DNA of 60,000 nucleotides from Cristatella mucedo (taxonomy: Eukaryota; Bryozoa; Phylactolaemata; Cristatellidae): the NCBI GenBank assembly GCA_009760855.2, contig WPIO01000006.1, positions 8,815,001 to 8,875,000 of the forward strand, read 5' to 3'. Below, piece after piece: positions 1 through 10,560 of this stretch. The stretch's first letter is position 1. Each line of letters starts with the position of its first letter. The notes under the pieces were generated by a model. That model saw only the letters and a program-made list of their open reading frames with translations, did no database searches and had not been told where the DNA came from. Position numbers and translations under genes: made by a program.

Positions 1-1290
1 GAAAGCACTGTGATGAAGCTGGTGCATGATGATTACGAAGACAAGAGAAACAAAACATTTGCCAATATCAAAGAAAAGCTCAGGGGAGAAGTCAAGTTCA
101 GCATGACTATTAACGAATACATAACCGTTAGAGGACATCGATTCTTCGGAGTCAACATTCATTATTACGGCTATTAAACCATAGTCAAAAACGGTTTCGT
201 TCGCATATTTGGTTCGTGCAGTGCTCTTGATATGGTCGAATTCATGAAACAGCATTTGAGCATTTCCGGAATAACAACTGAAAGAGATTTAGTGGAATCA
301 ACTCGGGGCGGCGCTGCAGTACTAAGGAAACGCATCATTGATGTCATCGGACAGTTATGCTTAAACCATGGTTTGCACGTTGGAGTATCGGACACTTTTT
401 ACAATAATAGAACTGAGATGGACGATTTAAACCAGGGTATTAAAAGATATTACCAAACTAGACAATTTTGAAGCGGGTACAGACTTGAGTGTGATCAGTA
501 ATAATAGATTAAAATGACACGTAGATTACTACGATTTGTTCACAAAATCATGCAAGCTTGTCAATTTCATCAAACAATTGTTAACAATAATATCTTTCTA
601 TAAAAAATGAAAGCCGAGTTCGGTCGCGATATTGTACTACGTCTTGACGTAAAAGCACACTGGAACTGCCTCCCAGCAATGTTAGAGTCGCTATTAAAGA
701 CATAAGTCGCCATCCGAAAGACACTAGCCGAATTCAAGGCACTGCAAGGTTTTAGAATTCATATACAATAGGCTCTCTAAAAGGAAGGATACAACTAGTA
801 CCAATCTCATGTAAAATTAGTAGTGTCGCGTTGAAGAGCACGTGAACAGGGATGTCATGAACCTCTTGCATATTCTCTAAAATCCATCCACCGCCCAGTC
901 AAAAACTATGCTAAATTTCCCAGGAAATCTAGAGAAACTTTTATTTGGAGTCAACGAGGTAGAAGTCGTTGTCAAGCATTCATTGAACGATGCTGAAAGT
1001 GTAAACTCATCCCTTCAAGATGAATGAAATTTGTTGCTTTAAATAGATGGATCAAAAATTACAATAGGAATGGCCAAGACAGTTTCAAATGGCTAAAGTC
1101 CAAATTCACGTTCTTCAAGAACTTTGACCTTGCCCACTGAACATCTTCAGAAACTGTACACTGCGATTCCATGCCTTACACCGCCATCAGCGGACGTTGA
1201 AAGATTTTTTTTGGTCCGTGCACATTTCAGTACAAAATTAAGATTTTATCTCTCACACAAGTCGCTTAATGCTCTTGTATTCTTGAAATA
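1..1290 (+). pseudogene. hAT-superfamily transposase relic
   Basis: Pieces of one hAT transposase lie in order on this strand. Frame 1 is open from the window edge to a TAA at 175, then open again to 471. It contains the hAT-like core wording EYITVRGHRFFGVNIHYYG, followed by FVRIFGSCSA and a GQLCLNHGLHVGVSDTFY block. A third block in the same frame (601-705) reads AEFGRDIVLRLDVKAHWNCL, matching the region around the conserved Trp. The C-terminal dimerisation block is at 1124-1288 in another frame (PPSADVERFF, then LSHKSLNALVFLKYY). Stop codons and at least one frame change show that the copy is dead. Its 5' part lies outside the window. The relic ends exactly where a LINE-A tail starts. Confidence 0.8.
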
Positions 1291-1770
1291 CTATAGTAAT
1301 AATAATGCACTTCAGAAAACGCCCTCATAAAACTCAACCTCTTTCTAGGCGCTTTACATTTGCTGCAAAGGAAAACGCGATTGAATGGTGAGTGATATCA
1401 TACTTGATAAACAACATGAATAACATAGTTAGGGGTGACATGCAAAGGGTCAGTATGCAAATGTGGTTAGTGGCAGCATGCACAGTGTCAGCACGCATAA
1501 GCACATCGAGGACGAATCACAGCGACCAGTAAATGCTGTCCTAAATAGGTGAGTTTTTATGTTTTTTTTAAATGTGGTCAGGTCAGGGGATGTTCTGACG
1601 CAGGTCGGGAGGGAGTTCCAGGCTTTGGGAGCATACGAACTAAATTCACGGTCTCCAAAGGATTTGAGGTTTTTACGGGGTATTTGTAGACTGTTGGATT
1701 CCGAAAAGCGGGTGGTACGATGCTTGGCATGATGGGGGAGCAGATCTGAGAGATAGGCTGGAGCCAAAGA
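1291..1770 (-). mobile_element. LINE-A fragment (3' end, 5'-truncated)
   Basis: On the minus strand this holds the last part of the LINE-A reverse transcriptase ORF (SLAPAYLSDLLP, FSESNSLQIPR, SFGDREFSSYAPKAWNSLP, TTFKKNIKTHLFRTAF). The 3' UTR follows, then the GCGCC/GGGCGC hairpin and an ATT-type tail at 1292-1380. The 5' truncation is typical of target-primed reverse transcription. Confidence 0.85.
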
Positions 1771-1834
1771 ATAAAATAAGAAGTACAATTTTCTGATTAA
1801 AATTTTATCCTGAAAGACACAATAAAACAGTGTT

Positions 1835-1975
1835 CATTACCAAAATATTGAGCATGCTATCACAAACCATTCAATCGTGCTTCCTTTTCAGCAATTGTAA
1901 AGCACCTAGAAAGAGATTGAGTACTCTGAGGACGTTTTATCAAATTTATTATTATTATTATTATTATTATTAAAT
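1835..1975 (+). mobile_element. LINE-A 3' tail fragment
   Basis: Only the last part of the LINE-A 3' UTR remains: a block resembling the pre-hairpin UTR, the AGAGA-TTGAGT-TCTCT hairpin near 1912, a mutated outer stem, and (ATT)n at 1945-1973. It lies on the opposite strand to the neighbouring LINE-A fragment at 1291-1770, so it is a separate insertion. Confidence 0.75.
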
Positions 1976-3150
1976 ATGCTATTGACTGTACAATTACGGA
2001 ATAAATCTGTTAAAATTTGTTTCTTCCAATTGGGAACAGCAAAAAGCTGTTGTTTAAAAATGAATGGTTTTCAGAAACCCTACTAGGAAGAGAATCTCGC
2101 AACGGACAAGAAACGCTAGTAGTCCTAGGTGGCGCTCAAAGATTTGGCTAGAAGCGCTGCCAGTGTAGGGGTATCTTCATGGTGCACATCCAGTGCAGGA
2201 AAGTGTAAGTAGACTGATTCATTATTCTCATTCAGATAGCGGTAGGCGGAGGTTAGCGGCCATCGCTGAGCTTGGCACTGTCAACAAACGGTAGCCTGCT
2301 GAAGCTCACGAGCCCACTGCCCACCACGGTCAAGTGGGAGCGAATTACTGTTGGGCTAAGAGGTAGTCCATTTTTCCATCGATGAATTTTATTTCCGATA
2401 AGATGGCAACGATAGTTTTAGTGTTTCTTAAGAGCAAACTGTTTTTTACGCTGAAAGTAGGAGGCTTGCCGAATTTGGAAAATACAGTGTTTAGTTTCAG
2501 GCTCTCAAAATGGACAGCAAACTTATTGTGAGTCAAAATAAGTTCGCATCTTCCAGCTACCCCAAAAGGCTTTCTATGAGCTAATGAGCACTACTGAACA
2601 GTGAAAATAGCGGTAACAATCTACGCAGCAAGACTTTAGAAGAGATAAATAGCGTTCGTCAGCCAATTTATAATAAAAGAAGACAGTGAACGTACGCTTC
2701 TCCTCTCCGTGCTGCAATCTCCGCTATGCGTCAGGCCTACGAAAGACCTCAGGATGTCGCGTTGGAGGTGAAGCTGAAATACTTGTCCAAACGAACAACT
2801 CTAGTAGCCTTCGGAAGATTCTTCACTGGATGGTATTTGTTGCTGTCACCGGTAGCGAATTTTGAATCTGCTCAGAAATTTGCTGCCCCACAGGAATCAT
2901 CGCATAAGCTAACGAGACCTGGGACTTGTTTGACTGTGTTGTCTTGGGGACGTGAAGCTGAGCTTATAGTAGGAGTGGGTTCGCGAGTCGTAGCACAAAA
3001 GGGCAGACCGCATGCTGACCAGCAGCTAAAATCTGGATCTTGTAGTTTAAAGGCCAAGCTCCTCTTCAAACTGCTCCAAATATCCTAAAGTGGCATGCTG
3101 CGGTCTTAGCTTTCCCAATCCTTTTCTCGGTTAGTCGTTCGTCTCAGCTC
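1976..3150. other. unassigned stretch
   Basis: No repeat family or domain was recognised. A 120-codon ATG-initiated frame (2726-3088, +) has no recognisable motif, and a shorter open frame overlaps it on the other strand. I do not support it as a gene. Confidence 0.4.
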
Positions 3151-3154
3151 TCTT

Positions 3155-3340
3155 CCTATTGCCCTTTCCATTCCTAAGCACCTTCCGCAATCAGAGCACA
3201 CAATCAAGAGCTCGTGTAAAATGCCATTCAACCACCAACATATCGTATATGCATTTAAATCTCGGCTAAATACATACCTGCTCCTTTCAACATGTAGTGC
3301 AGCCCAGTGTACTTGACATTTTCTCCTGCGTGCGTAGCCC
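3155..3340 (+). mobile_element. possible 3' end of another non-LTR retrotransposon ORF
   Basis: The frame ending at 3316 reads AFKSRLNTYLL followed by about ten residues and a stop. That is the usual last motif of CR1/L2-type reverse transcriptase ORFs (F-K-x-x-L-K-T-Y-L). Upstream wording is decayed and its 3' sequence matches neither LINE-A nor LINE-B, so it may be a third family. The evidence is one short motif. Confidence 0.35.
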
Positions 3341-3699
3341 GTGTACCTGCACACGATTCAGGGCATATTAGTAACCAGGCGTCGCACGAACGCTCGAGCC
3401 TGAGTGACTTGTTCGTGATAATGCGCGTTTGCTAGTTAAAAGGCATATTTATTGAGGTTACATAGCCGAACAGGCTAAGCTCAATAGCTTACAATATGCC
3501 AGCCAATGTGTAAACTATAATAATTGCAGCAGCCAATTAATAGGTAACCTAAAAGGTACATAAAGTTGCTAACTGGCAGCCCATCCAAATAAATAGTCTT
3601 AATTACACATCGAAATATACGTAAGAGCCAGTAGTTTACTGAAACCTAACAGCCGACGAGATTAAAAATTCCAGAGAAGAAAGTTGGAGAAATATACGT
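3341..3699. other. unassigned stretch
   Basis: AT-rich sequence in which I see no gene, repeat family or regulatory signal. Confidence 0.4.
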
Positions 3700-4836
3700 T
3701 TAGATGTATCTATTTCCATTGGTACTTCCACAAAGCCACAAAGATTATATGACAGCCACGCTGGAGAGTTTTCTATAGCATACTCAAAGCCTACGCGGCT
3801 TTTGGTAAGCGTTGGCAAGCCAACAGCTTTCATCCAACGCAAAAAAAGAAAGCAAGGAAGTATAGCTGAGTCAGGAGAGAAGTTGAGGCAGTGAGTAGCA
3901 TGGACGTAGCAGCTCAGGACGCCTGGGTAGGATGTGCCTTGATCGGCAGCAGAGGAGTAGATATCGCCACGTAAGAATTGTGGAAGTGAGTTCCACAGTA
4001 TAAGACTTGCACAGCATAAGCTTCTGTTGCCAAGTCTTAAAGCGAAGAAATGGAGCAGCAAATTTGTTAAATATAGAGGACCAGACACCACGAGGAGGCT
4101 TAAACCGGCACAGCTGTTCAGCTAGGTAGGAGAGAGCCAAGCCGAGGCAGGCCTTATGGGTCAGCCTTATAACTATATTTTGTATCCTTTTATCAACCGC
4201 GAGCTATTCAATTCAGTAAAGGAAACACGTGGTCAAATGTCTGAGATTCTAAACTAGCCTAGGAGTCATATTCATCACCAGATGCAGTGGCCTATTGGAT
4301 TTTTTCAGTAGCTAACCCAGATGGAATGGTAACATCTAGCCAAATGGTAACAATCTAGCCACACAAAAAACAATGAGCTAGCTAATTTTTGTGCAATCAA
4401 CCGTTGAAGACAGTGGCTAATCTTAGGTAGGGATTAGAGGTGATGGCTAGCTGCGGAGGTAGTCTTCTTAAAGAAGCTTTCCAGCAACACGTTTAGGGTG
4501 CTTGAGTAGCAATTTGGTTTTATCGTCATTTAGCTTAAGGAAATTTGCCAACATGCGCTATCGAATGTCTCCAAGGCAGGTATTCCGTGAGCCGTGATGG
4601 CATACAGGCAAAGCAGTTACTTTTTACGACCTCGATCTCGAGGTCGTGGGTTGGAATCCTGCGGTGGGCAATCCATTATCGCCGCTGCAAGCGGTGATGA
4701 TAGCCGTGAAGGCTCTTCTATCTTCATGCAAAAGGGTCTTTTAAATCAGCCAATAATCTTTTTTATTTATTTATTTTAATATCATCAGCTGCAGCCAATC
4801 CTGTCTGTTTGAATGGCAATCTCAGCTGCGCATCAT
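3700..4836 (-). mobile_element. LINE-B copy interrupted by a SINE
   Basis: The minus strand reads, from right to left, the end of the reverse transcriptase (4836-4783, then 4585 downward) to the 3' UTR start at about 3700. Recognisable pieces are the LKLNDDK-type block near 4540, LALSYLAEQLCRF near 4130-4095 and the FLRFKT / LWNSLPQFLR region. The copy is strongly diverged, with frame changes. A SINE-T sits at 4586-4782, and LINE-B sequence resumes to its right, aligning with the 6230-6290 part of the next copy. Confidence 0.75.
4586..4782 (+). mobile_element. SINE-T (tRNA-derived SINE)
   Basis: The copy starts with a GAGCCGTGATGGCA-type head and contains an inverted pair ACGACCTCGA/TCGAGGTCGT. 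A box-B-like GGGTTGGAATCC follows at about 4648. A body GCCGCTGCAAGCGGTG ends in a T-rich (TTTA)n tail at 4758-4780. Seven further copies share this layout. Confidence 0.8.
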
Positions 4837-5240
4837 TGGGTTTAAAAGTAATAACCGCTTTCACGGGCACGAATCGCGTTTCCCGGAGATTAAGCTAAAT
4901 GGAGAACTGCAATGGGCCGAGATCGGTCCCTCTGTAGGGCTACCAGGGTAACTGGTCTAGTGAATGCAACCTGATCCCCCAAACTACACGGATTAAATAT
5001 GATCGGACAAGTGCGATATGTACCAAACCACGGCCTTTTCCTCCAGACCAATCGTTGTACTCAATTGTTGAAGTAGCATCGTGGTCAATAGTGCAAGGGC
5101 ACCTGATCAATAAAGAAGCACCAGGGCAGATATATTCCCGCCATCCTTGTTACACAAGATGTCAGCGAAAACGTAGAGAGAGAGAGCATTTTTGGTGGAA
5201 TTTTGTCACTTGAATCCAGACTGTAATTTTTCTTGCATAT
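4837..5240. other. unassigned stretch between two LINE-B copies
   Basis: No gene or known repeat was recognised. There is a short AG run at 5176-5187. Confidence 0.4.
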
Positions 5241-6302
5241 ACTGTAACGTAATGTAATGCAATGTATCTCCGTCTGTAACTCCGAAAAGTCATAAAGACC
5301 ACGTGGGTAATACGCAGGAGAGTTTTGTATAGCGAACTCACAGCCCAAGCGGCTTTCGGTATGCATTCGTTAGCCAAAAGACTTCGTCTCACGCAACAAA
5401 GAGAAAGTGAGAAGCATAGCAGAGTCAGGAGAGCAGTTGAGGTTATGAGTAGCATGGAAGTACCAGCTCAGGACCGCTGAAAAGGATGAACCATAGCCGG
5501 CAGTAGGAGAGTAGTTGTCGTGTCCTAAGAATTGTGGAAGCGAGTTCCACAGTCTAGAACCTGCAGAGCTAAAGCTTCTGTCACCAACGGTCTTTAAGCG
5601 GAGGAATGGAACAGCTAATTTATTTTCCACACAGGACCTGAGGGCGCGAACAGGCTGAAAATGATGCAGCAGTTCAGCTAGGTACGAAGGAGCCAAGCCG
5701 TGGCGGGCCTTGTGGGTCAGCGTAAGAACTTTGCTCTGTATCCTTTGCTCAACCGGCAAGCATCCTAGCTCTTTCAGCAGAGGTGGCATGTGCTCAAACC
5801 GCTGGGACTTGAATACTAGCCTTGCAGCCATATTCATAGTCCGCTGTAGTGGCCTAATAGCTTTCTTTGGTAGCCCAGCCAAAAGGGAATTACAGTAATC
5901 AAGCCGAGACAGAACTAAGGAGGTAAACGTTTTACAAGCAACTGTGGGAGACAGCTCCTAATCTTGGATGGGCATCGGACGTGATGGTTAGCGGTAGAAG
6001 CACTCTTCTGAATGAAGCTTTGAAAATTGAGGCAGCTGTCGAAAACGACACCTAAATTTCGAGCATGTGGTGATGGTCGCACAATAGCGTCACTTATTAG
6101 AAGAGAAAAGCTTTTTAATCCAGCCACACGGTTAGAGTGTCCTTTGAGCAGCAGTTCGGTTTTATCATCATTTAATTTCAGGAAGTTTTCTGACATCCAG
6201 GATCGAATATCGGCGAGGCAAGCATTCAGTTTCTCAGTTGCTTCAGCAGATTCCGACGGTTTGAATGACAAATACAACTGAGTATCGTCAGCATAGAAGT
6301 GA
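5241..6302 (-). mobile_element. LINE-B copy, longest minus-strand example
   Basis: The minus strand encodes the C-terminal half of a CR1/L2-like reverse transcriptase in two frames. The first (6277-5915) has LYLSFKPSESAEATEKLNA, SWMSENFLKLNDDKTELL and ARNLGVVFDS. The second (5882-5370) has NMAARLVFKSQRF, LGCLPVEQRI, GLAPSYLAELLHHF, SSAGSRLWNSLPQFL and a long C-terminal extension. The 3' UTR ends in ATTGCATTACATTAC-type repeats at 5243-5262. It is 5'-truncated just upstream of the YADD box and frameshifted near 5900, hence dead. It defines the LINE-B 3' end used to recognise shorter pieces. Confidence 0.85.
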
Positions 6303-7785
6303 TATACCTTTCAATACATCCTGAAAGATGCTAGGCGACCATTGTGTCAAGATTCTTTACAAAAAAGGAAGAGAAATAGTTTGATAGAACCTCTTAGTCT
6401 AATCCAAACTCGTTAAGCATGCGTCTAACAATGACCAATTTAAAGGACTTGAGTGCAACCTCATTTTCTAAAGAAAGCAATTCAAATCACAGTTGTGGCT
6501 GGGCTAAGCTTGTCCGCCAGTGAAGACCACCGACGGGATGGTATAGGATCTTTAGCAGACGAGCGCATTGTTTTTACTAGACTTTTACTGCCTCGAGCAA
6601 CCTCTTAAGGAAGGTTGCAGGTGTCCACTCAACAATTGCTGTAGTCTGATAGGGCTTTGTGGAAGCACGAATGAGGGCAGTTTGATATAGTAGAAGAAGG
6701 CAGAAAACTTGTTGGTAGAGCATTTGCTATCTGGGGAGTGGGAATTCTGACACTCACGTTTAGGTCCTTTGACTCTCTCGCCCATGCCAACCTATAGGAA
6801 ATAAATACTTTTCACTCAAGCTTCCCATAATTGTGCCCATTCCAAAAATTTCTTCTGACTCAAGTCATTGGTTAGAGGCACAGCTGGTTCCCATTAAAAA
6901 ATCCTTTGCAGCAGACTTGGCATTCGGATCCTATTCTCTTTCGTCTGAAAATCACTCTAGGTTTATGGCAAGACTTCACGTAATCCGAGGACACTTTAAA
7001 TGAAGCTAAAGACTATCCACCGTTTTCCCCGTAGTCTTCCCACTATATCTGCATCCGTATGCCGGCATTGTCTTTCACGTACTGATGCATACTGATAAAG
7101 TAGGTGCTTCACTAACCAATGGAATCCTCTGTCCCTGCACACGTAAAGGCTTTAGAAATACCATCAGTTCTTTCGTAGAGTTATACAAATGCTTATTAAT
7201 ATTTATACTATAATGAAAACTATTGTTATTGGTATCGCTCCTTTTTGCCTGCCTAAGACTATCAATACTGAGGTCTATTGGCATCTTGAGGATCGCTTAG
7301 AAACGAAAATCTATGAGCAACGTACAGTCAAAATTTAAGCAGAGGCTCCTTGGAATCTCCATTCTTAGTGAATGGTGATGTTTTAGATCGTAATGAAGGT
7401 AGAAAATATGAATATTTATATTCTATCTTCCGCTGAAAATAAAATTCCTTTGATTGAGTCTTTTCTTTGGAAACGTTTGACTACATTAGGCCAAGCAGTT
7501 TCTCAGGGGCCTGCTCTCATCCTGCCATTTTCCAGCTAAACTGCTTATCTCGAGAGGGTGCATTCAAACCTTTAGCTTTGACTTGCACTTGTAAACTGAA
7601 CCTACCCCAAACTGTAATTGTATTTCAAATTCCCGTAGAAATATCAATTAGCAAAAGTATATTAGGTACATCCAGGCTGACTAAATTTCTTAACAGATAA
7701 CTTAAGCCCGCTTTCAAGAATAGGGCAGCCGAAATAAATTGGTTGAATTAACGACAGTGAGATCTTAGCATGAAGTGTACAATAA
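6303..7785. other. unassigned stretch
   Basis: No gene was recognised. Open frames here are short and motif-free. Composition is close to the window average with no tandem repeat. Confidence 0.4.
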
Positions 7786-7789
7786 CATG

Positions 7790-7888
7790 ACTGTGCATGT
7801 ATGTATCTTCGTCTGTAACTCCACAAAGCCATAAAGACTAGGTGTGTGTTACTCAGGAGAGTTTTGTATAGCGCACTCAGAGCCTAAC
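7790..7888 (-). mobile_element. LINE-B 3' end fragment
   Basis: About 100 bp matching the end of LINE-B (GTATCTTCGTCTGTAACTCC through GAGAGTTTTGTATAGCGCAC). It is oriented minus and abuts a plus-strand LINE-B segment. Confidence 0.75.
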
Positions 7889-10470
7889 TTGAACTTGCGG
7901 TGTGCCAGGTGACCCTATCGGATCGTTGTTCGGTCTCTTTTACTGTTCCTGCTCCCTTGTACGTAAAGGGTAATGTCAAACTTGTAAAGCGACGTAACTT
8001 ACAAAACGTTAACATAGACAAATCTTTGAAATGTGTTCGTGGTGCAGGTCTTCTTGATCTGGCGACCGACAGCCTCGATATCATCACTGATGCAGTGAAC
8101 ATGAAACTCAGAGTGCTCTTGACAGCATGCTCCCGTTCACTCTATCCGTGTACAGAGTCGTAGAAATTCCTGTCAATTTACATAAAAACTTCAAAAGATG
8201 CACTGTGTTAAGCGCAGGCTTGAATGTCGTTTTAAGAAATCGGGGTCTGATGAAGATCTAGTCAATTTCAAAGACTTCCTGTAAGTTTACACCCAGAAGC
8301 TTAAAAAAGCCAGGGATTGTATCACTCGAAAGCTGAATTCCGGCTAGTCGGACCCTTAACAGATTTATATGACATGAAGTAATTTACTCGCCAATGCTGA
8401 GATTTCTGACTCCTCAGATATTAAGGGCTCAGCCAAAATTTTTTCAGCCTTCTTTACTAAAAACGTTTTGCGCATTTGTGCCTCCATTTAGCCCCCTCCG
8501 ACCAAAGCAATCGCGGTTCCTCAACCTGTGACCTTCCTTACAAGGTTCTCCGATGTTTCTACTTGTAATGTGGCTGCCTCAATAAGGTCTAGCAAAAAAA
8601 GCTCATCTCCTGAAGACCCTATACTATTATCTCTGTGGTCTTCACTGGCAGACCAACTTTAGCCCTGCCGTAAATGAGATTCTTAATGCTTCTTTTGTAA
8701 AAGGGGCCGTGCCCAGGTCCTTCAAATCGGCAACCTTTAGGCCCATACTTAAAAGCCTGGATTAGTTACAGAGATCCTTGCAAACTATTGCCCAGTTTTT
8801 CTTCTTCCTTTCTAGTCAAAGATTCTTGAAAAAACTGTTCTTGAGCAGCTATTTGAACGTATTAAAAGAATGAAATGTCAGAAACACATCAATCAGGGTT
8901 CGAGAGGCAGCACTCCACTGAAAATGCTCTCCTCCGTGTTATCAATGACATTATACATGGCAAGGATGACGGGAATGTCGCTGCCCTAGCTCTGCTGAAT
9001 CTGTTAGCTGCCTTCGACACCATTGATCACGATGTTCTACTTGAACGATTGAGAAAAACGATCGGTCTGGCAGACGAGGCACTGGTGTAATGTAAATCGT
9101 ACTTGTCTGATCGTGTTCAATCCGTATTGCGTGGGAGCCAGGTCTTACACACGAGAATAGTCACCTGTGGAGTCCCTCAATGGTCCGTCCTCGGTCCCTT
9201 GCTATTCTCCATTTATACTCAAACTCTGGAAAAAATGATTAAGAACCATGCAATAGGATATCACTTTTATGCTGACGATACTCAGCTGTATTTGTCATTC
9301 AAACCATCGGAATCTGCTGCAGGAACTGATAAACTGAATGCTTGTTTTGCTGACATTCAATCCTGGATGCTGGAAAACTTCTTGAAACTAAGTGACGATA
9401 GAACCGAGATGCTGCTCATAGGAAACCGTAAGGGTGTGGCTGGATTAAAAGGCTTCTAATTAGTGATGCTGTTGTGCGACCCAAACCACTTGCTCAAAAT
9501 TTAGGTGTTATTTTCGACAGCTGCCTATATTTATAAGCTTCATTAAAAAGACTGCTTCTACAGCTAGCCATCACGTCCGATCCCTATCTAAGATTAAGAG
9601 CTATCTTCCACAGTTGGCTTGCTAAACATTTAACTAGCTCCTTAGTTTTGTCTTAATAATAATAATAATAATATTGCACTTGATAAAGCGCCCTCAGAGA
9701 AATTAATCTCTTTCTAGGCGCTTTACATTTGCTGCAAAGTGATACGCAATAGAATAGTAAGTAAAATCATGCTTGAAAAACAAACAAAATGAATAACATG
9801 GTTAGGGGTTACATGCACTGGGTCAGCATGCAAATGTGGTTAGTGGCAGCATGAACAGTGTCAGCACGCATTAGCACATCGAGGACGAATCACAAGGACC
9901 CACTAAATGCTGTCCTAAATAGGTATGTTTTTAAGTTTCTTTTAAATGTGGTCAGGTCAGGGGATGTTCTGATGCAGGTCGGGAGGGAGTTCCAGGCTGT
10001 GGGAGCATACGAGCTAAATGCACGGTCTCCAAAGGATTTAAGGTTTGTACGAGGTATTTCTAGACTGTTGGATTCCGAAAAGCGAGTGGTACGATGCTTT
10101 GCCTGATGGGGTAGTATCTCTGAAAGATAGGCTGGAGCCATAGAATGAAGAGACCTAAAAGTGAGCGACAAAACCTTGAAGTCAATCCGTTGCTTGACTG
10201 GTAACCAGTGCAGGTCGGCGAGAAGTGGAGTAATGTGGCAACTGCGACGCTCACGACAGACAAGCCTAGCTGCAGAGTTTTGCACCAGCTGCAATCGCCT
10301 GATCGCACATGCTGGTAGGCCAGTAAGCAGTGAGTTGCAGAAGTCGAGACGAGATGTCACGAATGCATGGACCAACTTGGACGTGGTATCCTTATCTAAA
10401 CAAGCCCTAATTTTAGTCTTGGCCTGATTATTGTAATTCCCTTTTGGCTGGGCTATCGAAGAAAGCAACT
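7889..10470 (+). mobile_element. LINE-B copy spanning endonuclease end and reverse transcriptase, with LINE-A inserted
   Basis: This is the most 5'-complete LINE-B piece. It begins in what looks like the end of an endonuclease domain (LSDRCSVSFTVPAPLYVKG, 7909 on), then an eroded linker with many stops. The reverse transcriptase follows: HQSGFERQHSTENALLRVI, a LAAFDTIDHDVLLERL block at 9007-9054, GVPQWSVLGPLLFSIYTQ, and YADDTQL at 9268-9288. The frame then breaks after SWMLENFLKLSDDRTEMLL. A stop at 9088 splits it in two and the consensus Q-G of the GVPQGS motif is Q-W. LINE-A interrupts it at 9654-10415. LINE-B resumes at 10416 and ends near 10470 in the LPKKA-coding region. Confidence 0.85.
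9654..10415 (-). mobile_element. LINE-A insertion inside LINE-B
   Basis: A 5'-truncated LINE-A whose minus strand keeps an open 192-codon frame (10468-9890). That frame covers the thumb/C-terminal part of the reverse transcriptase: ACLDKDTTSKLVHAFVTSRL, RLVCRERRSCHITPLLADLH, PTAWNSLPTCIRTSP and FKRNLKTYLFRTAFSGSL. The 3' UTR, hairpin and (ATT)n occupy 9654-9880. GTCT at 9650-9653 and again at 10416-10419 is a short candidate target-site duplication, because uninterrupted LINE-B has a single GTCT there. Confidence 0.9.
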
Positions 10471-10501
10471 AGTTAAAAAATGACTAGTTAAAGATTTTAA
10501 C

Positions 10502-10560
10502 AGTAATAATAATTCGCTTGATAAAGCACCCTCAGAGAGCTTATCTCTTTCTACGTGCTT
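10502..10560 (-). mobile_element. LINE-A tail fragment
   Basis: An ATT-type tail plus the hairpin region on the minus strand, cut off before the rest of the 3' UTR. Confidence 0.65.

Noticed and set aside
2726-3088. 120-codon plus-strand frame as a gene
   Set aside because: No motif, no splice context and an overlapping frame on the other strand.
9858-10106. 82-codon plus-strand frame, also seen on the minus strand at 30485-30733
   Set aside because: It is the antisense shadow of the LINE-A reverse transcriptase; it recurs only because the element recurs.
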